Made by a program: the position numbers and the translations under genes
The notes under the pieces: generated by a model
The model's database searches: none
Seen by the model: only the letters and a program-made list of their open reading frames with translations
What the model was told of the DNA's origin: nothing
Assembly: GCF_000282515.1 (NCBI RefSeq)
Contig: NZ_AKJD01000086.1
Span: 1 to 33,118, forward strand
Source of the DNA: Pseudomonas sp. GM80
Lineage (GTDB): Bacteria > Pseudomonadota > Gammaproteobacteria > Pseudomonadales > Pseudomonadaceae
Reading direction: 5' to 3'
Length of the DNA: 33,118 nt
Part shown: positions 1 to 8,832 of the stretch, piece by piece
Layout of the letters: each line of letters starts with the position of its first letter
Position numbering within the stretch: position 1 is the first letter of the stretch

Positions 1-57
1 TGGCTTGCCAGCGATGAGGGCATAAAGCAAAGATCGCAGCCTTCGGCAGCTCCTACA
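1..57. repeat. Two REP arms of different classes, window edge
   Basis: Positions 1–17 are the end of a class I REP arm (core TGGCTTGCCAGCGATG), cut by the window edge. Positions 31–57 are one arm of a class II REP (core GCAGCCTTCGGCAGCTCCTA). Both cores recur elsewhere in the window as inverted pairs, at 8709–8800 and 31777–31866 for class I, and at 25136–25217 and 29333–29438 for class II. Neither has a matching inverted partner inside the window here. Confidence 0.75.
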
Positions 58-91
58 GAATCAATGCGATCTTTTGATCTTCCCCCAAACA

Positions 92-121
92 AAAACGCCC
101 CGACCAAAGTCGGGGCGTTTT
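92..121. terminator. Bidirectional intrinsic terminator after gap
   Basis: A perfect 13-bp stem (AAAACGCCCCGAC at 92–104, its complement at 109–121) closes a four-base loop. The A and T tracts at the two ends let it work in either direction. It lies 16 bases past the gap stop codon, so its main job is probably to end gap transcripts on the minus strand. Confidence 0.9.
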
Positions 122-137
122 CATGTGCAGCTATCGC

Positions 138-1586
138 TTAGCGCGGGAACGCTGGCGGATTCACATCAGCCATGTCTTCCATCACGCGGATCACCTGGCA
201 GCTGTAACCGAACTCGTTGTCGTACCAGACGTACAGAACAACGCGGTTGTCCTGAACGATGGTCGCTTCAGCGTCGACCACACCAGCGTGGCGCGAACCC
301 ACGAAGTCAGTCGAAACCACTTCCTGCGAGTTAACGAAGTCGATTTGCTTGTGCAGATCGGAGTGCAGCGCCATGTAGCGCAGGTACTCGTTCATCTCTT
401 CACGAGTAGCGGCTTTCTCAAGGTTGAGGTTGAGAATGGCCATCGACACGTTCGGCGTTGGAACACGGATCGCGTTACCGGTCAGCTTGCCGGCCAGCTC
501 AGGCAGGGCCTTGGCAGCAGCGGTGGCAGCACCGGTCTCGGTGATAACCATGTTCAGCGCGGCGCTACGACCACGGCGATCGCCTTTGTGGAAGTTGTCG
601 ATCAGGTTCTGGTCGTTGGTGTACGAGTGAACGGTTTCGACGTGACCGTTGATGATGCCGAACTTGTCATTCACAGCTTTCAGCACCGGCACGATGGCGT
701 TGGTGGTGCAGGAAGCAGCGGAGACGATCTTGTCATCAGCGGTGATTTCACCGTGGTTGATGCCGTGAACGATGTTCTTCAGCTTGCCTTTGCCTGGCGC
801 AGTCAGAACAACGCGGTCGATACCCGGGCACTGCAAGTGCTGGCCCAGGCCATCAGCGTCACGCCATACACCGGTGTTGTCCACCAGCAGCGCGTCTTTG
901 ATGCCGTACTGGGTGTAATCCACTTCAGTCGGGTTCTTCGCGTAGATCACCTGGATCAGGTTACCGTTGGCGGTGATGGTGTTGTTTTCTTCGTCGATGG
1001 TGATGGTGCCGTTGAACGAACCATGTACCGAATCGCGACGCAGCAGGCTGGCGCGTTTGGTCAGGTCGTTGTCGGCGCCTTTGCGCACGACGATGGCACG
1101 CAGACGCAGACCGTCGCCACCACCGGTTTTCTCGATCAGGATGCGCGCCAGCAGACGGCCGATACGACCGAAGCCGTACAGCACAACGTCGGTGCCTTTA
1201 CGTGCGGAAGCGTTTTGCTGGCCAACCACATCAGCCATTTCTTCACGAACGAATTGCTCGGCGCTGCGGCCATTGCCTTCGTTGCGGAATTTGAACGCCA
1301 ACTTGCCCAGATCTACCGAAGCCGCGCCGAGCTTGAGCTCGCTCATGGCTTTGAGCAGTGGGAATGTTTCGTGGACGGAGAGTTCGCTGTCGTCGGAAGA
1401 ACGGTGGCGCGCAAAGCGGTGAGCTTTGAGAATCGCGATGACAGACTGGTTGATCAGGCTGCGGCCATAGATCGAGCTCACCACGTTGTTATTGCGGTAG
1501 AGCTGACCGATAAGCGGGATCATCGCTTCTGCGAGTGCTTCACGGTCGATCCATTCACCAAGACACTGGTCGGGCTTCTGAGTCAC
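138..1586 (-). CDS. gap: Glyceraldehyde-3-phosphate dehydrogenase with N-terminal extension
   Basis: Cytosolic enzyme that interconverts glyceraldehyde-3-phosphate and 1,3-bisphosphoglycerate. The GTG start at 1586 gives 482 residues and has an AAGG Shine-Dalgarno five bases upstream. An in-frame ATG at 1601 has no ribosome binding site. The GAPDH fold begins only near residue 130: nucleotide-binding GFGRIGR at 138–144, catalytic Cys in SCTTN (Cys293), His320 in HSYT, and WYDNEFGYS near the C-terminus. The first 130 or so residues are an extension absent from the usual 330-residue GAPDHs, as in the homologous gene beside mfd in other pseudomonads. After the second strand of the Rossmann fold the sequence is AIVVRKG, with no Asp where NAD-specific GAPDHs have one. 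This suggests NADP use, hence an anabolic direction (inference). A strong sigma-70 promoter lies upstream. Confidence 0.93.
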   Translation of the reverse strand: MTQKPDQCLGEWIDREALAEAMIPLIGQLYRNNNVVSSIYGRSLINQSVIAILKAHRFARHRSSDDSELSVHETFPLLKAMSELKLGAASVDLGKLAFKFRNEGNGRSAEQFVREEMADVVGQQNASARKGTDVVLYGFGRIGRLLARILIEKTGGGDGLRLRAIVVRKGADNDLTKRASLLRRDSVHGSFNGTITIDEENNTITANGNLIQVIYAKNPTEVDYTQYGIKDALLVDNTGVWRDADGLGQHLQCPGIDRVVLTAPGKGKLKNIVHGINHGEITADDKIVSAASCTTNAIVPVLKAVNDKFGIINGHVETVHSYTNDQNLIDNFHKGDRRGRSAALNMVITETGAATAAAKALPELAGKLTGNAIRVPTPNVSMAILNLNLEKAATREEMNEYLRYMALHSDLHKQIDFVNSQEVVSTDFVGSRHAGVVDAEATIVQDNRVVLYVWYDNEFGYSCQVIRVMEDMADVNPPAFPR

Positions 1587-1625
1587 GGTAACCTTCCACA
1601 TGTAGGGGCAGAAAAAAGGGGCTAC

Positions 1626-1654
1626 ATTATGCCGCCCACAACCTCATTCAGCAA
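1626..1654 (-). promoter_or_regulatory. Sigma-70-type promoter of gap
   Basis: Read on the minus strand there is TTGCTG (-35), a 17-base spacer and CATAAT (-10). A start near 1619 would give a leader of about 30 bases before the GTG codon of gap. The rest of the 1587–1955 gap holds only this promoter and that of mfd; I see no further gene in it. Confidence 0.6.
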
Positions 1655-1889
1655 TGCGCGCTTGTCGCGAAATCGGTAACAAAATTCCTTTCAAAAAAAT
1701 CACGCCTCGCGCCAGCCCAGTAAATACGCGGCTTCCAGCGCTGTCAATTTTTCGTCGACTGTTAGACGATGTCTGTAACCCTCCGTAACACGAGCCAATT
1801 TCGGCACTACATAACCACTAAAAAAGTGCTCGTTTTTATGGTTACCACTACATTTCGCCAAAACAGTGAAGATAGACGTAGTCTGCAAC

Positions 1890-1919
1890 TGACAGGCGAC
1901 ACCCGACGCCGCTACAATT
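1890..1919 (+). promoter_or_regulatory. Sigma-70-type promoter of mfd
   Basis: CTGACA (-35, 1890–1895) and TACAAT (-10, 1914–1919) are 18 bases apart. Each matches five of six consensus bases. A start near 1926 leaves a leader of about 30 bases before the mfd GTG. Confidence 0.6.
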
Positions 1920-1955
1920 ACCGACTTTGTCGCAAAGCCTGGAGCTCAACCTTCC

Positions 1956-4900
1956 GTGCCCGTTCTGCGTCTACCGCAACTCCCTGCCGAGGCAGGTAAA
2001 CAGCATTGGGGCAATTTGCCCGGCGCTGCCCTCAGTCTGGCGATTGCCGAGGCTGCCAGCGCTGCCAAGCGCTTCACCCTGCTACTGACCGCCGACAGCC
2101 AGAGTGCTGAACGACTGGAACAGGAGCTGAGTTTCTTCGCCCCGGATTTGCCCGTTCTGCATTTCCCCGACTGGGAAACCCTGCCCTACGACCTGTTCTC
2201 GCCGCATCAGGACATCATTTCCCAGCGCATCGCCAGCCTGTATAGGCTGCCGGAACTGGAACATGGCGTGCTGGTGGTGCCGATCACCACGGCCCTGCAT
2301 CGTCTGGCGCCGACCAAATTCCTGCTCGGCAGCAGCCTGGTGCTGGATGTCGGGCAGAAGCTCGACGTTGAACAGATGCGCTCGCGCCTCGAAGCCAGCG
2401 GCTATCGCTACGTCGACACGGTGTATGAGCACGGCGAATTCACCGTACGCGGCGCGCTGATCGACCTGTTCCCGATGGGCAGCAAGTTGCCCTATCGCAT
2501 CGACCTGTTCGATGACGAAATCGAAACCCTGCGCACTTTCGACCCGGAAAACCAGCGCTCCATCGACAAGGTCGACTCGGTCAAGCTGCTGCCGGCGCGT
2601 GAATTCCCGTTGCAGAAAGACGCGGTCACCCGCTTCAAGGCGCGCTTTCGCGAGCGTTTCGACGTCGACTTCCGGCGCTGCCCGATCTTTCAGGATCTGA
2701 GCAGCGGGATTACTCCGGCCGGTATCGAGTACTACCTGCCGCTGTTCTTCGACGAAACCTCGACCCTGTTCGATTACCTGCCGCAAGACACGCAAGTGTT
2801 CTCGCTGCCGGGCATCGAGCAAGCGGCGGAGAATTTCTGGAACGACGTGCGCAATCGTTATGAAGAGCGCCGCGTCGATCCATCGCGTCCTTTATTGCCA
2901 CCCGCCGAATTGTTCCTGCCGGTGGAAGACTGCTTCGCCCGCCTGAAGAGCTGGCCGCGAGTGGTTGCCAGTCAGCAAGACGTCGAGACCGGCGCCGGTC
3001 GCGAGCGCTTCCCGGCGCAAGCCTTGCCGAATCTGGCAATCGAAGCAAAAGCCACGCAACCGCTGGCAGCGCTGGCTGGCTTCCTCGATGAATTCCCCGG
3101 GCGCGTGCTGTTCACTGCTGAATCCGCGGGCCGTCGCGAAGTGCTGCTGGAGTTGCTCGAACGTCTGAAGCTGCGGCCGAAAACCGTCGACAGCTGGCCG
3201 GACTTCGTCGCGAGCAAGGATCGTCTGGCGATCACCATTGCCCCGCTCGACGAAGGCCTGATGCTCGACGATCCGGCGCTGGCGCTGGTCGCTGAAAGTC
3301 CGCTGTTCGGCCAACGTGTCATGCAGCGTCGTCGCCGCGAGAAACGTGCCGACGGCAACAATGATGCAGTGATCAAGAACCTTACCGAGTTGCGCGAAGG
3401 CGCGCCGGTGGTGCACATCGATCACGGCGTCGGTCGCTATCTCGGCCTGACCATTCTGGAAATCGACGATCAGGCCGCCGAATTCCTTACCCTCGAGTAC
3501 GCCGAAAACGCCAAGCTCTACGTGCCGGTGGCCAACCTACATCTGATCGCGCGCTACACCGGCAGCGACGATTCGCTGGCCCCGCTGCACCGCCTCGGCT
3601 CCGAGACCTGGCAGAAAGCCAAGCGCAAAGCCGCCGAACAAGTGCGTGACGTCGCTGCTGAATTGCTCGACATCTACGCCCGCCGCGCCGCTCGCGAAGG
3701 TTATGCGTTCGCCGACCCGAAAGCCGATTACGCGACATTCAGCGCCGGTTTCCCGTTCGAAGAAACCCCGGATCAACAAACCACCATCGAAGCCGTGCGC
3801 GCCGACATGCTCGCGCCGAAACCGATGGATCGCCTGGTCTGCGGCGACGTCGGTTTCGGCAAGACCGAAGTGGCCATGCGCGCGGCGTTCATCGCCGTCC
3901 ACGGTGGCCGCCAGGTTGCGATTCTGGTGCCGACCACCCTGCTCGCCCAGCAACACTACAACAGCTTCCGCGACCGCTTCGCCGACTGGCCGGTGAGCGT
4001 GGAAGTGATGAGCCGCTTCAAATCGGCCAAAGAAGTGAACGCAGCGATCGCCGATCTGGCGGAAGGCAAGATCGACATCGTCATCGGCACGCACAAACTG
4101 CTGTCCGATGACGTGAAAATCAAAAATCTCGGGCTGGTGATCATCGACGAAGAACACCGCTTCGGTGTGCGCCAGAAAGAACAGCTCAAGGCCCTGCGCA
4201 GCGAAGTCGACATCCTCACGCTGACCGCCACGCCGATTCCGCGCACGCTGAACATGGCAGTGTCGGGCATGCGCGATTTGTCGATCATCGCCACACCGCC
4301 GGCGCGACGCCTGTCGGTGCGCACCTTCGTCATGGAGCAGAACAAGAGCACGGTCAAAGAGGCCCTGCTCCGCGAACTGCTGCGCGGCGGTCAGGTTTAC
4401 TACTTGCACAACGATGTGAAAACCATCGAGAAATGCGCCGCCGACCTCGCCGAACTGGTGCCGGAAGCACGTATCGGCATCGGTCACGGGCAGATGCGCG
4501 AGCGCGAACTCGAACAGGTGATGAGCGACTTTTATCACAAGCGTTTCAACGTGCTGATCGCTTCGACCATCATCGAGACCGGCATCGACGTACCGAGCGC
4601 CAACACCATTATCATCGAGCGCGCTGACAAATTCGGCCTGGCGCAACTGCACCAGTTGCGTGGTCGTGTCGGTCGCAGTCACCACCAGGCGTATGCCTAC
4701 TTGCTGACGCCGCCGCGCCAGCAAATCACTTCGGACGCGGAAAAGCGTCTGGAGGCGATCGCCAACACTCAGGATCTCGGCGCCGGTTTCGTACTGGCCA
4801 CCAACGACCTGGAAATCCGTGGTGCCGGCGAACTGCTCGGCGATGGCCAGAGCGGGCAGATTCAGGCCGTGGGTTTCACGCTGTACATGGAGATGCTCGA

Positions 4901-5405
4901 ACGCGCGGTGAAGTCGATCCGCAAGGGCGAGCAACCGAACCTCGATCAACCGCTCGGCGGTGGCCCGGAGGTCAATCTGCGCGTGCCGGCGCTGATTCCG
5001 GAAGATTATCTGCCGGACGTTCACGCCCGTCTGATTCTGTACAAGCGCATTGCTTCGGCGACCGACGAGGAAGGCCTGAAGGACCTGCAAGTCGAGATGA
5101 TCGACCGCTTTGGACTGCTGCCGGAACCGACGAAAAATCTGGTGCGCATCACAGCCTTGAAGTTGCAGGCTGAGCAGTTGGGCATCAAAAAGGTCGATGG
5201 CGGCCCGCAAGGTGGGCGCATCGAGTTCGAAGCGCAGACGCCGGTCGATCCGATGACGTTGATCAAACTGATCCAGAGCCAGCCGAAACGCTACAAATTC
5301 GAAGGCGCCACGATGTTCAAGTTCCAGGTGCCGATGGAACGCCCGGAAGAGCGCTTTAATACTGTAGAGGCGCTGTTTGAGCGCCTCCTCCCGAAATCTG
5401 TTTAA
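1956..5405 (+). CDS. mfd: Transcription-repair coupling factor Mfd
   Basis: DNA translocase that removes RNA polymerase stalled at lesions and recruits UvrA for strand-specific excision repair. It is 1149 residues long, close to the E. coli protein (1148). The N-terminal 350 residues form the UvrB-like region that contacts UvrA. A CarD-like RNA-polymerase-interacting domain begins near residue 475 (VVHIDHGVGRY). The RecG-like motor has Walker A GDVGFGKTE at 630–638, DEEH at 731–734 and TATPIPRT shortly after. The C-terminal autoinhibitory D7 domain fills roughly residues 1000–1140. The GTG start has a GGAG element 11 bases upstream and follows a good promoter. csiV starts 10 bases after the stop, so mfd appears to head an operon with csiV and a SNF2 gene. 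Confidence 0.98.
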   Translation: MPVLRLPQLPAEAGKQHWGNLPGAALSLAIAEAASAAKRFTLLLTADSQSAERLEQELSFFAPDLPVLHFPDWETLPYDLFSPHQDIISQRIASLYRLPELEHGVLVVPITTALHRLAPTKFLLGSSLVLDVGQKLDVEQMRSRLEASGYRYVDTVYEHGEFTVRGALIDLFPMGSKLPYRIDLFDDEIETLRTFDPENQRSIDKVDSVKLLPAREFPLQKDAVTRFKARFRERFDVDFRRCPIFQDLSSGITPAGIEYYLPLFFDETSTLFDYLPQDTQVFSLPGIEQAAENFWNDVRNRYEERRVDPSRPLLPPAELFLPVEDCFARLKSWPRVVASQQDVETGAGRERFPAQALPNLAIEAKATQPLAALAGFLDEFPGRVLFTAESAGRREVLLELLERLKLRPKTVDSWPDFVASKDRLAITIAPLDEGLMLDDPALALVAESPLFGQRVMQRRRREKRADGNNDAVIKNLTELREGAPVVHIDHGVGRYLGLTILEIDDQAAEFLTLEYAENAKLYVPVANLHLIARYTGSDDSLAPLHRLGSETWQKAKRKAAEQVRDVAAELLDIYARRAAREGYAFADPKADYATFSAGFPFEETPDQQTTIEAVRADMLAPKPMDRLVCGDVGFGKTEVAMRAAFIAVHGGRQVAILVPTTLLAQQHYNSFRDRFADWPVSVEVMSRFKSAKEVNAAIADLAEGKIDIVIGTHKLLSDDVKIKNLGLVIIDEEHRFGVRQKEQLKALRSEVDILTLTATPIPRTLNMAVSGMRDLSIIATPPARRLSVRTFVMEQNKSTVKEALLRELLRGGQVYYLHNDVKTIEKCAADLAELVPEARIGIGHGQMRERELEQVMSDFYHKRFNVLIASTIIETGIDVPSANTIIIERADKFGLAQLHQLRGRVGRSHHQAYAYLLTPPRQQITSDAEKRLEAIANTQDLGAGFVLATNDLEIRGAGELLGDGQSGQIQAVGFTLYMEMLERAVKSIRKGEQPNLDQPLGGGPEVNLRVPALIPEDYLPDVHARLILYKRIASATDEEGLKDLQVEMIDRFGLLPEPTKNLVRITALKLQAEQLGIKKVDGGPQGGRIEFEAQTPVDPMTLIKLIQSQPKRYKFEGATMFKFQVPMERPEERFNTVEALFERLLPKSV

Positions 5406-5415
5406 AGGACGCCGC

Positions 5416-5982
5416 ATGCGCCTGTTTCGCTCGCTGACTTTGCTACTCACCCTGGTAGCACCTTCGGTTTTCGCCGATGACCTGTATCAGGTCGAAATGA
5501 TTCTGGTCCGGCAGAACGCCGTGCCGGCCATCGTCAGCCGTGCCGCGCCGGAAGACTGGGCCGCTGGCGCCCAGCGCCTGGCCGAAGGCAGCCAGCGCAC
5601 GCCGGCGTTGAATGACGTTGTCACAAAACTCACCGCCAGCGGCGACTACAGCGTGCTGATGCACAAAGCCTGGCAGCAAACCCTCGGTGAAGCGCCAGCG
5701 AAAGTCGCGGTCAGCGACGGTCAGGAGCAGTACGGCCAGTTCCCGATCGAGGGCACGCTGGAGATGAAGCTCGGGCGTTTCACCGACGTCGCGGCCGATT
5801 TCTGGGTCAATCAGATCGACAGCAACGGCCTGGTCACCGCCAGTGAACGCCTGAAACAGGACAGCCACACCAAGAACGGCCAACTCAACTATCTCGACAA
5901 CGGCCATCTGGCGCTGCTGATCAAGATCACTTCCCTGACCGCACCTGCGCCACGGGAAGCGCCTGAAGCGATTCCGGACTGA
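5416..5982 (+). CDS. csiV: CsiV-family exported protein
   Basis: A 188-residue exported protein. The start at 5416 follows AAAGGA and begins a clear signal peptide: MRLF, a leucine-rich core, then cleavage after PSVFA before DDLYQVEMILVRQ. An in-frame start at 5377 would overlap mfd and bury the signal, so I reject it. The opening of the mature protein resembles CsiV of Vibrio cholerae, a periplasmic peptidoglycan-binding protein needed for PBP1A/LpoA-dependent cell wall synthesis. The homolog beside mfd in other pseudomonads is usually annotated the same way. That role here is inference from family likeness, not from a catalytic motif. The gene sits between mfd and a SNF2 helicase with very short gaps, so it is probably co-transcribed with both. 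Confidence 0.75.
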   Translation: MRLFRSLTLLLTLVAPSVFADDLYQVEMILVRQNAVPAIVSRAAPEDWAAGAQRLAEGSQRTPALNDVVTKLTASGDYSVLMHKAWQQTLGEAPAKVAVSDGQEQYGQFPIEGTLEMKLGRFTDVAADFWVNQIDSNGLVTASERLKQDSHTKNGQLNYLDNGHLALLIKITSLTAPAPREAPEAIPD

Positions 5983-5993
5983 TCGAAGTCCTT

Positions 5994-8684
5994 ATGAACC
6001 CGCCGCTGAGTAAACCGTTGGCGCCCTCCTGGGTCAGCCGATTCAAGGAACAGAGCCTGGAGCGTGGCCGCCGCTACGCCCTGGAAAACCGGGTACGCAT
6101 CGCCCAGGTCGGCGATGCAACGATCACCGCCAGTTGCGAAGGCTCTGGCGGTAACGTTTACCGTCAGACGATTCATCTTCGCGAGTCAGCCAAAGGCACT
6201 TTGCTGCTGGTCGATGCCGGCTGCACCTGCCCGGTCCGCAGCAACTGCAAACATTGCGCAGCGGTACTGCTGAAAGTGCAGGAAACCCTCGATTACCCCG
6301 CCGCCGCCCAAGACGCCGAGCTTTTGGAAAAACTTCAAGCCGTGCTGGAAAACCGTGGCCCGAAAGCACCACCGCAAGTGCTGGTCGATAATGTGCAACC
6401 AATGCCGCGTCTGTGGCTGGCCAGCGTCGAGTTCAGCGCTTTCGAACCGCGCAACGGCAAGATGCAGCGTTATATTCAGCACCGCGCGGCGTTGTCGTTC
6501 AGCTATCTGGATGAGTACGTCAGCGGGCAGAAGAACAGCGACATCCTGATCCGTCAGGAAACCCAGACGCTGCGGATAAAACGCCACCCGGAAGTCGAAC
6601 AGTCCTACCGCGAACAGTTAAGAATCCTCGGCTTTCGTATCGCCACGCGGCAGAGCAAAGCGCTGCCGGAGAGCGCGGGCGAGCTGTACGAGATGGTCAA
6701 TGACAGCGCCTGGCTGACGTTCACCCTCAATGACCTGCCGAAGCTGCGCACACAAGGCTGGGAATTGCAGATCGACGAAGAGTTCGGCTTTGATCTGACA
6801 GCCGTGGATGACTGGTACGCCACGGTCGAGCAGGCGCCGGAGCGTGACTGGTTCGATCTGGAACTGGGGATCATCGTCAATGGTGAACGTCTGAGCCTGC
6901 TGCCGATCCTGCTCAATCTGATGCGCTCGCACGCGGAAATTCTCAACCCGGAACGCCTTGCGCGCCGTCGCGATGACGAGCTGATTCTGGTCAACGTGCC
7001 GCAACGCAATATCGAGCACGGGCCGCTGCAGGTGGCATTGCCGCTGGGCCGGTTGAAGCCGGTATTGATGACGCTCGGTGAGTTCTATTTGCAGGAGCCG
7101 GGCGAAACCACCCTGCGCCTGAGCAAGGCCGACGCCACACGCCTCAACTCGCTGGAAGGCCTGCCGCTGCTGTGGGAGGGCGGCGAGCAGATCCGCACGT
7201 TCGCCCAACGCTTGCGCGACATTCGTGACTTCAGCGCTGAAGCACCGGAAGGACTGAACGCGACGCTGCGCCCTTATCAGCTCGAAGGCCTGAGCTGGAT
7301 GCAATCGCTGCGGCAACTGGAAGTCGGCGGGATTCTTGCGGATGACATGGGTTTGGGTAAAACCCTACAGACCCTGGCGCATATTCTCAGTGAGAAAATC
7401 GCCGGGCGCCTCGATCGCCCGTGCATGGTGGTGATGCCGACCAGTCTGATTCCGAACTGGCTGGATGAGGCGGCACACTTCACGCCGCAGCTGAAAGTGG
7501 TCGCGCTGTACGGCGCCACTCGTAAAAAGCATTTCGATAATCTGGCCGATTTCGACCTGATCCTCACCACCTACGCGCTGCTGCCCAAAGACGTCGAACG
7601 TTTGGCCAAGCAGCCGCTGCATGTACTGGTGCTGGATGAGGCGCAGTACATCAAAAATCCGAACAGCAAAGCCGCTCAAGCCGCGCGCGAGCTTAATGCA
7701 CGTCAGCGCCTGTGCCTCAGCGGTACGCCCCTGGAAAACCACCTCGGTGAGCTGTGGTCGCTGTTTCACTTCCTGCTGCCGGGCTGGCTCGGCGACGTGA
7801 AAAGCTTCAACGCCGATTACCGTGTGCCGATTGAAAAGCGCGGCAGTGAAGTCAGACTTCAGCACCTCAACGGTAGGATAAAACCGTTCCTGCTGCGCCG
7901 CACCAAAGAGCAGGTCGCCACCGAGCTGCCGCCGAAAACCGAGATCATCCATTGGGTCGATCTCAACGAAGCGCAGCGCGATGTGTACGAAACCATGCGT
8001 TTGGCGATGGACAAGAAAGTCCGCGACGAAATCACCCGCAAAGGCGTGGCGCGCAGTCAGATCATCATTCTTGAGGCGCTGTTGAAGCTGCGTCAGGTTT
8101 GCTGTGATTTGCGCCTGGTCAACGACGCCACCCTGCCCGCTCGCGGCAGCACGTCCGGCAAGCTCGACAGCTTGATGGAGATGCTTGAGGAGTTGTTCGA
8201 GGAAGGACGGCGGATTCTGCTGTTCTCGCAATTCACCTCGATGCTGTCATTGATCGAAGACGAGCTGAAAAAACGTAACGTTTCCTACGCGTTGTTGACC
8301 GGCCAGACCCGCGATCGGCGTACACCGGTGAAGGAATTCCAGAGCGGCAAGCGTCAGATCTTTCTGATCAGCTTGAAGGCCGGCGGTGTTGGCTTGAACC
8401 TGACGGAAGCGGACACGGTGATTCACTACGACCCGTGGTGGAACCCGGCGACCGAGAATCAGGCGACGGATCGGGCGTACCGGATTGGTCAGGAGAAGCC
8501 GGTATTCGTTTACAAAATGATTGCCCGAGGCACGGTAGAAGAGAAGATTCAGCACCTGCAAAAGGAAAAATCCGACCTGGCGGCGGGCGTGCTGGATGGG
8601 CGCAAGGCTGGGGACTGGAAGTTGCAGAGTGATGATATTGAAGCGCTGTTTGCGCCGTTGCCGGACAAGCTCGAGAAGCGTTGA
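5994..8684 (+). CDS. SWIM zinc-finger SNF2-family helicase (short paralog)
   Basis: Superfamily 2 ATPase of the SNF2/Rad54/RapA type, 896 residues; such proteins translocate on double-stranded DNA and remodel protein–DNA complexes. A SWIM zinc finger lies near the N-terminus (CTCP, then CKHC; Cys77, Cys79, Cys85, His87). The motor carries DMGLGKT at 451–457 (Walker A), DEAQ at 548–551 (motif II), SGTPLENHLGELW (motif III region) and QATDRAYRIGQ at 823–833 (motif VI). It starts 11 bases after csiV with a weak ribosome binding site, so it is likely the last gene of the mfd operon. The convergent gene at 8833–12126 is a paralog; their motor halves are very alike, but this one lacks about 200 residues after the zinc finger. 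The substrate is unknown. A link to stalled RNA polymerase is only suggested by mfd and RapA. Confidence 0.9.
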   Translation: MNPPLSKPLAPSWVSRFKEQSLERGRRYALENRVRIAQVGDATITASCEGSGGNVYRQTIHLRESAKGTLLLVDAGCTCPVRSNCKHCAAVLLKVQETLDYPAAAQDAELLEKLQAVLENRGPKAPPQVLVDNVQPMPRLWLASVEFSAFEPRNGKMQRYIQHRAALSFSYLDEYVSGQKNSDILIRQETQTLRIKRHPEVEQSYREQLRILGFRIATRQSKALPESAGELYEMVNDSAWLTFTLNDLPKLRTQGWELQIDEEFGFDLTAVDDWYATVEQAPERDWFDLELGIIVNGERLSLLPILLNLMRSHAEILNPERLARRRDDELILVNVPQRNIEHGPLQVALPLGRLKPVLMTLGEFYLQEPGETTLRLSKADATRLNSLEGLPLLWEGGEQIRTFAQRLRDIRDFSAEAPEGLNATLRPYQLEGLSWMQSLRQLEVGGILADDMGLGKTLQTLAHILSEKIAGRLDRPCMVVMPTSLIPNWLDEAAHFTPQLKVVALYGATRKKHFDNLADFDLILTTYALLPKDVERLAKQPLHVLVLDEAQYIKNPNSKAAQAARELNARQRLCLSGTPLENHLGELWSLFHFLLPGWLGDVKSFNADYRVPIEKRGSEVRLQHLNGRIKPFLLRRTKEQVATELPPKTEIIHWVDLNEAQRDVYETMRLAMDKKVRDEITRKGVARSQIIILEALLKLRQVCCDLRLVNDATLPARGSTSGKLDSLMEMLEELFEEGRRILLFSQFTSMLSLIEDELKKRNVSYALLTGQTRDRRTPVKEFQSGKRQIFLISLKAGGVGLNLTEADTVIHYDPWWNPATENQATDRAYRIGQEKPVFVYKMIARGTVEEKIQHLQKEKSDLAAGVLDGRKAGDWKLQSDDIEALFAPLPDKLEKR

Positions 8685-8708
8685 GACCTTTTTTGTCTGT
8701 TAGATAGC

Positions 8709-8800
8709 CATCGCTGGCAAGCCAGCTCCCACAGGTATCGAGTTGGAACACAGTTTTGTGTACGACTCACAACGCTGTGGGAGCTGGCTTGCCAGCGATG
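8709..8800. repeat. Class I REP doublet (REPIN) between convergent SNF2 genes
   Basis: Two 26-base arms (8709–8734 and 8775–8800) are exact reverse complements, sharing the core GGGAGCTGGCTTGCCAGCGA, with a 40-base spacer. Each arm also contains its own short palindrome around TGGC–GCCA. This is the usual layout of a REP doublet in fluorescent pseudomonads. It fills most of the 148 bases between two converging stop codons. No intrinsic terminator with a T tract was found here, so the doublet may help end or protect both transcripts. Confidence 0.88.
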
Positions 8801-8832
8801 GGGCCATCAGACATTGCTCTATTACTTAGGGC

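Noticed and set aside
123..1679. A 518-codon open frame on the plus strand opposite gap
   Set aside because: It is the complement of a well-supported GAPDH with all catalytic motifs. Long antisense frames are common in G+C-rich coding DNA, and this one has no recognisable domain.
1700..1888. A 62-codon minus-strand frame in the gap–mfd spacer
   Set aside because: No ribosome site and no homology I can recognise. It lies between two promoters in the non-coding spacer.
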